From contig NZ_CP015098.1 in the NCBI RefSeq assembly GCF_001611795.1, positions 5,332,001 to 5,396,000 on the forward strand: a stretch of 64,000 bases of DNA, read 5' to 3'. Source of the DNA: Streptomyces qaidamensis. GTDB taxonomy: Bacteria; Actinomycetota; Actinomycetes; Streptomycetales; Streptomycetaceae. Below the pieces are notes generated by a model. The model worked only from the letters and a program-made list of their open reading frames with translations. It had not been told where the DNA came from and did not search any database. Positions 38,186 to 45,786 of this stretch are shown one piece after another; positions within the stretch are counted from its first letter, which is position 1, and every line of letters starts with the position of its first letter. The translations under genes were made by a program, and so were the position numbers.

Positions 38186-39331
38186 TCACGCCTCCCGCGC
38201 CACCGCCAGCAGCAGCGCCTCCCGCCCCGGCTGCGCCACCAGCTGGAGACCCGCCGGGCAGCCGTCGCCGCCGAAGCCCGCGGGCAGGCTGAGCGCGGGG
38301 TGACCGCTCAGGTTGAACCCCCAGGTGAGAGACGTGGAGTAGACGTCCCCGGGCCCCTCGTGACCGTGCGGGGCGGTGGGTGCCGTCGGGGTCAGCAGCA
38401 GCTCGGCATCGGCGAACAGCCCGGCCAGCCGCCGCCCGTTCTCCGCCCGGACCCGCTCGGCCCCGGCCAGGTCGGAACCGGGGGTGCGCAGGGCCAGCCA
38501 GGCCGGGCCGGGATCCGCCAGCCGCAACGGCACCCGCGGCCGCACCAGCCGTACGACCCCTGCCGCCACGAGCCGCTCCACCGCGGCCCGGGCGAGCGCG
38601 ACGGGCTCCGGGTCGGGGTCGGCGAAGCCCAGGTCGGGGGACCAGACGGCCGGGACGGGGAGGGCCGCCCCGGCCGGTGCCCGCTCCCCGGACACCACCG
38701 TCCACCACAGCCCGGCGTCCGACGCCGAGCGGGCGAGCACCCCGGGAACCGCAAGTCCCGTACGGTCGCCGGACGGCAGCCGTCCGCTCGTCGTCTTCAG
38801 GCCGACCACCCCGCACCACGCCGCCGGGATGCGCACCGACCCGGCCCCGTCGCCGCCCGTCGCCAGCGGCACCAGCCCGGCCGCCACGGCCGCCGCGGCC
38901 CCGGCCGACGAGCCGCCCGGCGTACGGTCGGCCCGCCACGGATTGACGGTCCGGCCGTGGGCCCCGAGCCCCCACGTCTGCCAGGGCGTCCCCGGCCCGG
39001 GCACGGAGGTCGCCCCCACGGGCACGCAACCCGCCGCGAGCAGCGGACCCGCCGCGCGCAGCCCGTGCCGTCCCTTCACGGCGACCGGCACGCCGGCCAG
39101 CGGCAGGAAGACGTCCGGGCCCCGCCGGTCGAGCCGCGCGTCCACCTCCCGCGCCCGCCGCAACGCCTCGTCGCGCCACACCTCGGCGAACGCGCACAGC
39201 TGCGGATCGGTCCGCTCGATCCGCTCCAGGGCCGCCGCGACGACATCCGCCGCGCGCAGCTCCCGGGCCCGTACCCCCGCCGCGATCTCCCCGGCCGACA
39301 GGGGGACGGCCGTCGGCGGCAGGGCGGTCAG
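38186..39331 (-). CDS. amidase signature family enzyme, apparent CTG start
   Basis: The 381-residue amidase has the Ser-cisSer-Lys core: lysine in VAVKGRHG and the serine pair in TPGGSSAGAAAAVAAGLVPL. The family hydrolyses carbon-nitrogen amide bonds. No ATG, GTG or TTG lies at a sensible position. CTG at 39331 overlaps the upstream stop (CTGA) and GGGAG stands 6-10 bases before it. The only upstream alternative, GTG 39415, would overlap the neighbour by 88 bases and add 28 unconserved-looking residues. The C-terminus is shorter than in typical 450-residue amidases. Confidence 0.8.
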   Translation of the reverse strand: MTALPPTAVPLSAGEIAAGVRARELRAADVVAAALERIERTDPQLCAFAEVWRDEALRRAREVDARLDRRGPDVFLPLAGVPVAVKGRHGLRAAGPLLAAGCVPVGATSVPGPGTPWQTWGLGAHGRTVNPWRADRTPGGSSAGAAAAVAAGLVPLATGGDGAGSVRIPAAWCGVVGLKTTSGRLPSGDRTGLAVPGVLARSASDAGLWWTVVSGERAPAGAALPVPAVWSPDLGFADPDPEPVALARAAVERLVAAGVVRLVRPRVPLRLADPGPAWLALRTPGSDLAGAERVRAENGRRLAGLFADAELLLTPTAPTAPHGHEGPGDVYSTSLTWGFNLSGHPALSLPAGFGGDGCPAGLQLVAQPGREALLLAVAREA

Positions 39332-39831
39332 CGTGCGGCTCCCGTCAGCCGGGCCAGGGCCTCCGTCTCGCGCGGCGGACGCCCCAGGTCGCCGAGGCGC
39401 CAGGACGGCACCCACGGCACGCGGTACACGTCGATGACCGACTCCAGCGATCTGACCCGCTGGGCGAGCGGACGCGGCAGCCGGCCCGGGGCGTCCGCCA
39501 CGAGGACGATCGCGTCCAGGTCGAGCCCCGGCGGAGCCTGGCCCCGCCGGAAGATCTCCACCGCCCCGGCGGCCGTGTCCAGCCCGGCCGCGTGCGTCCG
39601 CGCGACCAGCAGTACCGACGAGGGATCGCCGGGCCCGGGCCAGGACCGTCCGCTGTCATGGCCGCCGTAGATGGCGGCGAGCGTGGAGACGCCCGCGCCG
39701 CCGTGCAGGCCGACCCAGGAGAAACGCCGCGCCGCGGCATGGGCGTGCGCGGGCTCCGGCGGCCCCGGCTCCGGGGTGGTCACCGGGCCGCGCAGCCAGA
39801 TCTCCGGCCCCTGTCGCATGCCTGTGTGCAT
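39328..39831 (-). CDS. DUF6668-like protein with degenerate P-loop
   Basis: The 167-residue protein contains WVGLHGGAGVSTLAAIYGG, which looks like a deviant Walker A of the ParA/MinD kind but lacks the usual lysine. A hydrophobic strand DAIVLVADAPG follows. It resembles the actinobacterial DUF6668 group (recognised from memory). ATG 39831 follows GGAGGAGAGG. It is divergent from the TPR/repeat protein and coupled to the amidase gene by a stop overlap. Function unknown. Confidence 0.65.
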   Translation of the reverse strand: MHTGMRQGPEIWLRGPVTTPEPGPPEPAHAHAAARRFSWVGLHGGAGVSTLAAIYGGHDSGRSWPGPGDPSSVLLVARTHAAGLDTAAGAVEIFRRGQAPPGLDLDAIVLVADAPGRLPRPLAQRVRSLESVIDVYRVPWVPSWRLGDLGRPPRETEALARLTGAAR

Positions 39832-39990
39832 GCCCCTCTCCTCCCTCGTACGGGCGGTCTTCACGCCCTCGGTAACGACCGTGCCGGGGCCGGCGTCCCT
39901 TGGGACGAGCCTGTGACACCGTGGTGACGTGAGAAACGGGGGCGAGCGGCCACACTCGACAGCAGGTGTACGACGCCCAGTGAGGGGACG

Positions 39991-41556
39991 ATGTCGCGAC
40001 TCAGCCGCGAGAAGAAGCGGGAACAGAAGCAGGCCGCACACGCGGCGACCCCGGCGGCGCCGATCGACGTCCATGTCCCCGGCCCCGGCACGGACGTGGG
40101 AGGGGGCACCGGCGGGGTGTCCGACGGCGCCTTGGTCGGTGGCGTCCCGGTCTTCGCGGCTCCCGGCGAGGAGATCCAGCGGGCCGTCCTGAACCGCCTC
40201 CACCACATCGCCCTCGCCACCGGGCGCCCCGTCCTCGCCACGATCCGTGACGAGCGCATCGGCTACGTCGTCCCGCTCCAGGTCGATCCGGACGGCTCCA
40301 GCCACTTCACGGCCGAGCCGGTCGCCACGGACCCGCCGGAGCGGCAGCACGCCCGAGGCGACGCCACCCGCACGCCACCGGTGCCGCAGCACGCCCGGAG
40401 CGAGGCCCCGGCCCCGCCCGAGCCGCAGCACCCGCGCAGCGACAGCGCCACGCACGTGCTGCGTCCCGCGCCGGAGTCCGGCCGCGGCGTGGCCCCGACG
40501 TTTCCGCTGCGGGCCGTGCCAGAACCGCAGCCGGCCGAGGGACCCGTACCGACGTTCGAGCTGCGCGCCGTGCCGGAGCAGGCCGAGCCCGCGCCGGAGG
40601 ACGCGCCGCCGGTTTCGGGTGTGGCGATGCCGCCCGGCACCGTCGTGCCTGCGGCGGAGGACATGCCGCCGGTTTCGGGTGTGGCGATGCCGCCCGGCAC
40701 CGTCGTGCCCGCGGCGGAGGACATGCCGCCGGTTTCGGGTGTGGCGATGCCGCCCGGCACCGTCGTGCCCGCGCCGGAGGACATGCCGCCGGTTTCGGGT
40801 GCGGCGATGCCGCCCGGCACCGTCGTGCCCGCGCCGGAGGACATGCCGCCGGTTTCGGGTGCGGCGATGCCGCCCGGCACCGTCGCCCCGCCCACCGGCG
40901 AGTTCGGCCCGCCCCCGCCCATGGACGCGAGGCCGCTCCCGGTTCCCGAGGCCCAGCCGGCTCCGCGACCCGCGCCGGTCCCCGAGGACGCCCTGATCGC
41001 CGCCGACCCCGACCCCAAGCCCACGCCCCCGCGCGGTTTCGACGCCGTCGCGGAGGCCGTGCTCGGGGACGAACCCCTCACCGCCCCGGGCGATCCCGCC
41101 GCCCCCGCGCTGCTCGCGGAGCCGATGGCGCGGATCAACGAGGCAGTGAAGGAGGGCAGGATCGAAGCGGCGTCCGGGCTGGCGGAGCAGACCGTCGTGC
41201 AGGCGTCCGCGACGCTCGGGCCGGAGCACCCCGAGGTGCTCCGGCTGGGTGAACTCACGGCGTACATCGCCTACTTGGCGGGCGACCCGCTCCGCGCCTT
41301 CCGGCTGTCGCTCGGCCTGGCCGCTGCCCGCCGCCGGGCCGGAGACCCGGAGGCCGCCTACGGCAACGTGGAGAGCGCGGCCACCGCCTGGCGCGCGGTG
41401 CGCGACCCGGCGCTCGGGCTGGAACTGGGACGCGACCTGATCGGTCTGTGGACGGAGCTCGCCGCCGAGGACGGCCCGGCCGCCGAGGAGGTCGAGCAGC
41501 TGGAGTCGGCCCGCGCCCGCATGGGCCGCCTCACCGAACGCGCCCGCAACCAGTAG
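39991..41556 (+). CDS. TPR-like protein with 20-residue Pro-rich repeats
   Basis: The 521-residue protein has a basic N-terminus, a short folded segment around 40-110, a Pro-rich region with five 20-residue repeats (about 200-299) and an alpha-helical C-terminus (about 360-521) resembling tetratricopeptide repeats. There is no signal peptide. It is divergent from the DUF6668-like gene, with about 160 bases of shared promoter region. It may be a scaffold for the neighbouring P-loop-like protein, but that is inference. Confidence 0.7.
   Translation: MSRLSREKKREQKQAAHAATPAAPIDVHVPGPGTDVGGGTGGVSDGALVGGVPVFAAPGEEIQRAVLNRLHHIALATGRPVLATIRDERIGYVVPLQVDPDGSSHFTAEPVATDPPERQHARGDATRTPPVPQHARSEAPAPPEPQHPRSDSATHVLRPAPESGRGVAPTFPLRAVPEPQPAEGPVPTFELRAVPEQAEPAPEDAPPVSGVAMPPGTVVPAAEDMPPVSGVAMPPGTVVPAAEDMPPVSGVAMPPGTVVPAPEDMPPVSGAAMPPGTVVPAPEDMPPVSGAAMPPGTVAPPTGEFGPPPPMDARPLPVPEAQPAPRPAPVPEDALIAADPDPKPTPPRGFDAVAEAVLGDEPLTAPGDPAAPALLAEPMARINEAVKEGRIEAASGLAEQTVVQASATLGPEHPEVLRLGELTAYIAYLAGDPLRAFRLSLGLAAARRRAGDPEAAYGNVESAATAWRAVRDPALGLELGRDLIGLWTELAAEDGPAAEEVEQLESARARMGRLTERARNQ
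40588..40887 (+). repeat. five 60-base in-frame tandem repeats
   Basis: Five 60-base units, near-identical at DNA level, encode variants of PAPEDMPPVSGVAMPPGTVV. All are in frame with the TPR-like gene. The uniformity points to recent expansion. Confidence 0.95.
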
Positions 41557-41572
41557 GCGCCGCGCCGGGGGG

Positions 41573-42523
41573 CTAGTCCGACAGCTCCCACACCGCGTGC
41601 GCGAGGGCGTCGCTGTTGCGGTTCAGGGCGGTGTCGTTGATGTTGGCGGTGGTGTCGCAGGAGGAGTGGTAGCAGCGGTCGAAGGCCCGCCCGGCCGTAC
41701 CGCCCCACTTGGCCGCCTGCGCCGCCGTCATCGTCCGGCTCGCCCCGGTGAACAGACCGCCCACCGGCACACCGGCGCTCTTGAAGGGCGCGTGGTCGGA
41801 GCGGCCGTCGCCCTCGGTCTCGATCTCGGTCGGGACGCCGATGCCGCCGAAGTAGTCCTTGAAGGTCTTCTCGATCGCCGGGTCGTCGTCGTAGACGAAG
41901 TAGCCGGGGTTCGGGGAGCCGATCATGTCGAAGTTCAGGTAGGCGCTGATCCGCGAACGGTCGCCGGTGGTCAGCCGGTTGACGTAGTAGCGGGAGCCGA
42001 CCAGGCCGAGTTCCTCCGCGCCCCACCAGGCGAACCGCAGGTGCTTGGTGGGCTTGTACTGCGCCCGGGACACGGCGAGCGCGGCCTCCAGGACGGCGGC
42101 CGAGCCGGAGCCGTTGTCGTTGATGCCGGCCCCGGAGGAGACGCTGTCGAGGTGCGAGCCGGCCATCACGACCTGGTTCGCGTCGCCGCCCGGCCAGTCG
42201 GCGATCAGGTTGTAGCCGGTGCGGCCGGAGGCGGTGAACTGCTGGATCGTGGTGGTGTATCCGGCCGCGTCCAGCTTGGCCTTCACGTAGTCGAGCGAGG
42301 CCTTGTAGCCGGCCCGGCCGTGCGCCCGGTTGCCGCCGTTGGCGGTGGCTATGGACTGCAGCTGGGACAGGTGGGCCTTGACGTTCGCCACGGGTATGTC
42401 CGGCGCGGCGGCCGCTCTGGAGGGAGCGGAGGACGCGGCGTCGGCCACGGCACCGCCGGTCAGGAGCATGGCGGTTGCCATGCCGCCCGCGGCGACGGCA
42501 CGCGCGGAAACGGAGAGCTTCAT
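41573..42523 (-). CDS. secreted M28 aminopeptidase (S. griseus aminopeptidase type)
   Basis: The 316-residue protein has a signal peptide (about 1-30). The mature part from about APDIPVANVKAHLSQLQSI closely matches the Streptomyces griseus double-zinc leucine aminopeptidase. Zinc ligands and catalytic acids are visible in SHLDSV, AGINDNGSGSA, WWGAEELGLVG, NFDMIGSPN and RSDHAPF. A C-terminal cysteine pair (DRCYHSSCD) is conserved. GGAG precedes ATG 42523. The length is normal and the C-terminal propeptide of some relatives is absent. Confidence 0.95.
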   Translation of the reverse strand: MKLSVSARAVAAGGMATAMLLTGGAVADAASSAPSRAAAAPDIPVANVKAHLSQLQSIATANGGNRAHGRAGYKASLDYVKAKLDAAGYTTTIQQFTASGRTGYNLIADWPGGDANQVVMAGSHLDSVSSGAGINDNGSGSAAVLEAALAVSRAQYKPTKHLRFAWWGAEELGLVGSRYYVNRLTTGDRSRISAYLNFDMIGSPNPGYFVYDDDPAIEKTFKDYFGGIGVPTEIETEGDGRSDHAPFKSAGVPVGGLFTGASRTMTAAQAAKWGGTAGRAFDRCYHSSCDTTANINDTALNRNSDALAHAVWELSD

Positions 42524-42549
42524 GTGGGGGCTCCGGATTCCGTGGGGAA

Positions 42550-42570
42550 GCCCGTGGGATGTCCACGGGC
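42550..42570 (-). promoter_or_regulatory. hairpin in the aminopeptidase leader
   Basis: GCCCGTGG-gatgt-CCACGGGC is a perfect 8-bp stem 27 bases upstream of the aminopeptidase start, so it should form in the mRNA leader. TTGACG lies further upstream at about 42621-42626 on the minus strand as a possible -35 element. Confidence 0.4.
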
Positions 42571-42675
42571 CGCCCACAGTGAATGGGGTGCCTGGATGGT
42601 GAAGCTGGTACTGACTCTCCGTCAAGATACTTATTTGGCCAGGGGGTTACGGAGTGAAGGACTCCGGAGCCCCCG

Positions 42676-43149
42676 TCACTGGACGCAGAACTCGTTCCCC
42701 TCCGGGTCCGCCATCACGACCCACTCGCCGCCCTGCTCCTTCACCCGTCGCAGCGCGCTCGCCCCGAGCCCCTCCAGCCGGGCGACCTCCTCCTCGCGCC
42801 GCCCCTCGCCCGGGTGCAGATCGAGGTGCAGCCGGTTCTTGACCGTCTTCGCCTCCGGCACCCGCTGGAACAGCAGCCGACGCCCCAGCCCGGTCCCGCT
42901 CTCCTCGTCGAAGGGGTCCTCGGGGTGCCGTACGGCGATCAGGTCCCGGAAGGCGCGGCGGCCGTGGAAGTCGACCGTGGCCTCCTGAGGCAGGGCGCCG
43001 AAGCCGAGCAGCTTCCCGATGAGGGCGCTGTTGTCCTCGGCTTCGTAGCGCAGGGCGGCGGCCCAGAAGTCGGCCTGGGCGTGTGGGTCGTTCGCGTCGA
43101 TGACGAGTTTCCAGTGCACGGGAGCCGGTGATGCGGGTGTCTGCGTCAT
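42676..43149 (-). CDS. VOC (glyoxalase/bleomycin-resistance fold) protein
   Basis: The 157-residue protein has two beta-alpha-beta-beta-beta modules: WKLVIDANDPHAQADFWAAA in the first and NRLHLDLHPGE with VVMADPEGNEFCV at the C-terminal end. Family members bind metals or drugs; the substrate here is unknown. ATG 43149 has no ribosome site and lies seven bases after a TATAAG hexamer, so the mRNA is probably leaderless. It is divergent from the ABATE regulator with a 21-base gap. Confidence 0.82.
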   Translation of the reverse strand: MTQTPASPAPVHWKLVIDANDPHAQADFWAAALRYEAEDNSALIGKLLGFGALPQEATVDFHGRRAFRDLIAVRHPEDPFDEESGTGLGRRLLFQRVPEAKTVKNRLHLDLHPGEGRREEEVARLEGLGASALRRVKEQGGEWVVMADPEGNEFCVQ

Positions 43150-43150
43150 G

Positions 43151-43169
43151 TAACCACTTATACTGGTTA
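43151..43169. promoter_or_regulatory. inverted repeat over two back-to-back -10 boxes
   Basis: TAACCA at 43151-43156 and TGGTTA at 43164-43169 flank CTTATAC. On the plus strand TATACT ends six bases before GTG 43171. On the minus strand TATAAG ends seven bases before ATG 43149. One operator could therefore control both divergent leaderless genes. Confidence 0.6.
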
Positions 43170-43170
43170 G

Positions 43171-43794
43171 GTGAGTGGACGCGCGAGGGAAACGCCGGAT
43201 CGCACGCCTGGCCTGACACTGGTCTCGGGCGAGGGCAAGCCCTACCGCTTCGACCCCGGCGCCCTGTGCCTGGAGCTGACGACGACGGGCGGGCCCGGAG
43301 TCTTCGCCCGCTGGGAAGCGCTGCACGAACCGTCCGACCTGGTCACCTGGGCCGGGCTCAGCCGGCTGCCGGACGGGCTGGACCTCACCGTCTCCGCCGG
43401 GGAGCTGGAGCGGGCGCGCACCCTGCGCGACGCCGTGCTCCTCCTCGCGGCCGACCGCGCCCACGGCCGCCCCCTGCACGCCCCCCACCTGGACGTGGTC
43501 AACGCCGCCGCGGCCGCGCCGCCGCTGGTCTCCCGCATCGAGCCCGACGGCACCCGGTCCTGGGCCCCGGGCGCCACCGGCACCCACCTGCTCGCGACCG
43601 TCGCCCGCGACGCGATCGACCTGTTCACCGGGCCCTGTGCCGACCGGATCCGCGAGTGCGGCGCCCACAACTGCCATCTGCTGTTCGTCGACACCTCCCG
43701 GCCGGGCCGCCGCCGCTGGTGCGCGATGGAGCACTGCGGGAACCGCGAGAAGGTCCGGGCGCACCGCGCCCGCCACGCCCCTACGAAGTCGTAG
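43171..43794 (+). CDS. ABATE/CGNR zinc-finger transcriptional regulator
   Basis: The 207-residue protein has an N-terminal ABATE-type ligand domain starting CLELTTTGG. Its C-terminal zinc finger has C..HNCHLLFVD, RRRWCAMEHCGNR and a basic end. CGNR proteins are proposed stress-responsive DNA-binding regulators. GTG 43171 has no ribosome site and is placed at the expected +1 of a TATACT -10 box. It likely controls itself and the divergent VOC gene. It overlaps the HxlR gene by 14 bases at the 3' end. Confidence 0.85.
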   Translation: MSGRARETPDRTPGLTLVSGEGKPYRFDPGALCLELTTTGGPGVFARWEALHEPSDLVTWAGLSRLPDGLDLTVSAGELERARTLRDAVLLLAADRAHGRPLHAPHLDVVNAAAAAPPLVSRIEPDGTRSWAPGATGTHLLATVARDAIDLFTGPCADRIRECGAHNCHLLFVDTSRPGRRRWCAMEHCGNREKVRAHRARHAPTKS

Positions 43795-44236
43795 CCGCCG
43801 CAGCCTCGGTCGCACGGGTGTCGTAGGCGGTCCGGGCCTGCGCGATCTCCTCCTGGTGCTCCTCCGTCCAGGTCACCAGGGACTGGATCGTGGTGTGCAG
43901 CGTCCTGCCGAGCGAGGTCAGTTCGTACTCGACGCGCGGCGGCACCACCGGGTGCACCGTCCGCTTCACCAGGCCGTCCCGCTCCAGCGAGCGCAGGGTC
44001 ACCGTCAGCATCCGCTGGCTGACCCCGTCGATCTCCCGGCGCAGCTCCGTGAAGCGCAGCCGCCGGTTCTCCAGCAGCGCGATGACCAGCAGCGACCACT
44101 TGTCGGCGATCCGGTCGAGGATCTGCCGGACCTGGCAGTCCTCGCGGGTGTCCCACTGGAAGGGGTCGGCGTCACCGTGGTCCACGGTGCTCGCGCAGTT
44201 ACTCGGTGACTTAGAAGTGCCTTCTTCCATGTCCAT
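43781..44236 (-). CDS. HxlR family transcriptional regulator (divergent from MFS gene)
   Basis: The 151-residue winged-helix protein has a cysteine in REDCQVRQILDRIADKW, the helix-turn-helix region RFTELRREIDGVSQRMLTVT and the wing VVPPRVEYELT. It is divergent from the MFS transporter with 86 bases between, containing a long palindrome. The likely role is repression of the transporter. The start may be ATG 44236 or ATG 44230. Confidence 0.9.
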   Translation of the reverse strand: MDMEEGTSKSPSNCASTVDHGDADPFQWDTREDCQVRQILDRIADKWSLLVIALLENRRLRFTELRREIDGVSQRMLTVTLRSLERDGLVKRTVHPVVPPRVEYELTSLGRTLHTTIQSLVTWTEEHQEEIAQARTAYDTRATEAAAATTS

Positions 44237-44260
44237 CGATGCTGCCGCAGGGTGGGGCGT

Positions 44261-44296
44261 GGTTACAAGAGGGAACCGACCCTCACTTGCGTAACC
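44261..44296. promoter_or_regulatory. nested palindrome between the HxlR and MFS genes
   Basis: GGTTAC (44261-44266) pairs with GTAACC (44291-44296), and GAGGG (44269-44273) pairs with CCCTC (44279-44283), giving a two-tier dyad centred at about 44278. Position and form suit an HxlR dimer operator. Confidence 0.6.
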
Positions 44297-44322
44297 GCCC
44301 CTTACCGGAGGAGTGTTGACTC

Positions 44323-45786
44323 ATGGGCACCCGTGCCTGGGCGCTACTGCTCGTTCTGTGCGGAACGATCTTCCTCGAAGGCGCCGACGTCGCGATGATG
44401 GCGGTGGCGATCCCGGCCGTCCGTGCCGATCTCGGACTGACCACCGGCACCGCGGCCTGGGTGATGAGCGCCTACGTGCTCGGCTACGCGGGGTTCACGC
44501 TGCTGGGCGGCCGGGCCGCCGACCTGCTCGGGCGGCGGCGGATGTTCCTGCTCTGGCTGACCGTCTTTCTTGCCTTCTCGGGGCTCGGCGGCTTCGCGAC
44601 GGGCGGCTGGACGCTGATCGTCGCCCGGTTCGTCACGGGCGTCGCCGCCGCCTTCATGACCCCGGCAGCGCTCTCCCTGATCACCACCTCGTACGAGGAG
44701 GGCCCGCAGCGCAACAAGGCTCTGCTGGTCTTCGCCGGGACGGGCGCGGCCGGCTTCTCGCTGGGCCTGGTGATCGGCGGTCTGCTCACCGAGATCGGCT
44801 GGCGCTGGGTGTTCTTCGCACCCGTGCTGCTGGCCGCCGCCCTGCTCGTCGCCGCCGCACGCCTGATCCCCCGGCGCGACGCCCCTGCGAAGCGCCGGCG
44901 CACCTTCGACCTGCCCGGTGCGATCACCGCCGCCGCCGCCATGCTGCTGGCCGCCTACACCGTCGTACGTCTGGAGCACGGCCTGCACCAGTGGCCGGTC
45001 ACCCTGGCCTCGGGCCTCGCGGCCGTGCTGGTGGCCGCCGCCTTCGTCGCGGTCGAGCGCCGCTGCCCCGACCCGCTCGTCCGGCTCGGCCTGCTGCGCA
45101 AGGGTCCGGTCGTGCGCGCCGACCTGGGGGCGCTGCTCTTCCTCGGCGCCTTCTTCGGCTTCCAGTTCGTCGTCACGCTCTACCTGCAGGAACTGCGCGG
45201 CTGGTCGTCCCTCCAGACCGCGCTGGCCCTGGTCGTCATGGGCATCGACGCCGTCCTCGCGCCGACGCTCACGCCCAGACTGGTCACCCGCTTCGGCAAC
45301 GCCCGGGTGATCGCCGGAGGCTTCCTGCTGGCCGTGGCCTCCTACGCGTTGTTCCTGCCGGTCGGCATGGACTGGTCCTACGCCATGATGTTCCCGACCC
45401 TGCTCCTGAGCGGTCTCGCGTTCGCCCTGGCCTACGGGCCGCTGACCATCGCCGCGACGGACGGCGTGGCCGAGTCGGAGCAGGGCCTGGCCGGCGGGCT
45501 GCTGACCACGGCCACCCAGTTCGGCTCCGCGATCGGCATCTCGGCGGTGACGGCGGTCTACGGCCTGGCGTCCACCGGGTCCGGACCGGAGGCCACGCTC
45601 TCGGCGTTCCGCGCGGCACTGACCGTGCCGGTCGTCCTGGTCGTGCTGGGCACGCTGATCTCGTTGGTGAGCGTGCGGGAGGCCCGGCGGGCGGTGCGCA
45701 ACGCGTCCCAGGTGAGCAGCGTCAACGCCAGCCACACCAGCGCGAATCCGGCCCAGCGCTCCGGCGGCATCTCCTCGTGGAAGTAG
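44323..45786 (+). CDS. MFS drug-exporter-type transporter
   Basis: The 487-residue protein has about 14 membrane helices and the DHA2-type start FLEGADVAMMAVAIPAVRADL. The loop motif LGGRAADLLGRRRMFL is conserved. It is probably an exporter of drugs or metabolites. GGAGGAG precedes ATG 44323. The last ~35 codons run into the end of the convergent EamA gene, giving an overlap of 229 bases in total. It is likely controlled by the divergent HxlR protein. Confidence 0.92.
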   Translation: MGTRAWALLLVLCGTIFLEGADVAMMAVAIPAVRADLGLTTGTAAWVMSAYVLGYAGFTLLGGRAADLLGRRRMFLLWLTVFLAFSGLGGFATGGWTLIVARFVTGVAAAFMTPAALSLITTSYEEGPQRNKALLVFAGTGAAGFSLGLVIGGLLTEIGWRWVFFAPVLLAAALLVAAARLIPRRDAPAKRRRTFDLPGAITAAAAMLLAAYTVVRLEHGLHQWPVTLASGLAAVLVAAAFVAVERRCPDPLVRLGLLRKGPVVRADLGALLFLGAFFGFQFVVTLYLQELRGWSSLQTALALVVMGIDAVLAPTLTPRLVTRFGNARVIAGGFLLAVASYALFLPVGMDWSYAMMFPTLLLSGLAFALAYGPLTIAATDGVAESEQGLAGGLLTTATQFGSAIGISAVTAVYGLASTGSGPEATLSAFRAALTVPVVLVVLGTLISLVSVREARRAVRNASQVSSVNASHTSANPAQRSGGISSWK

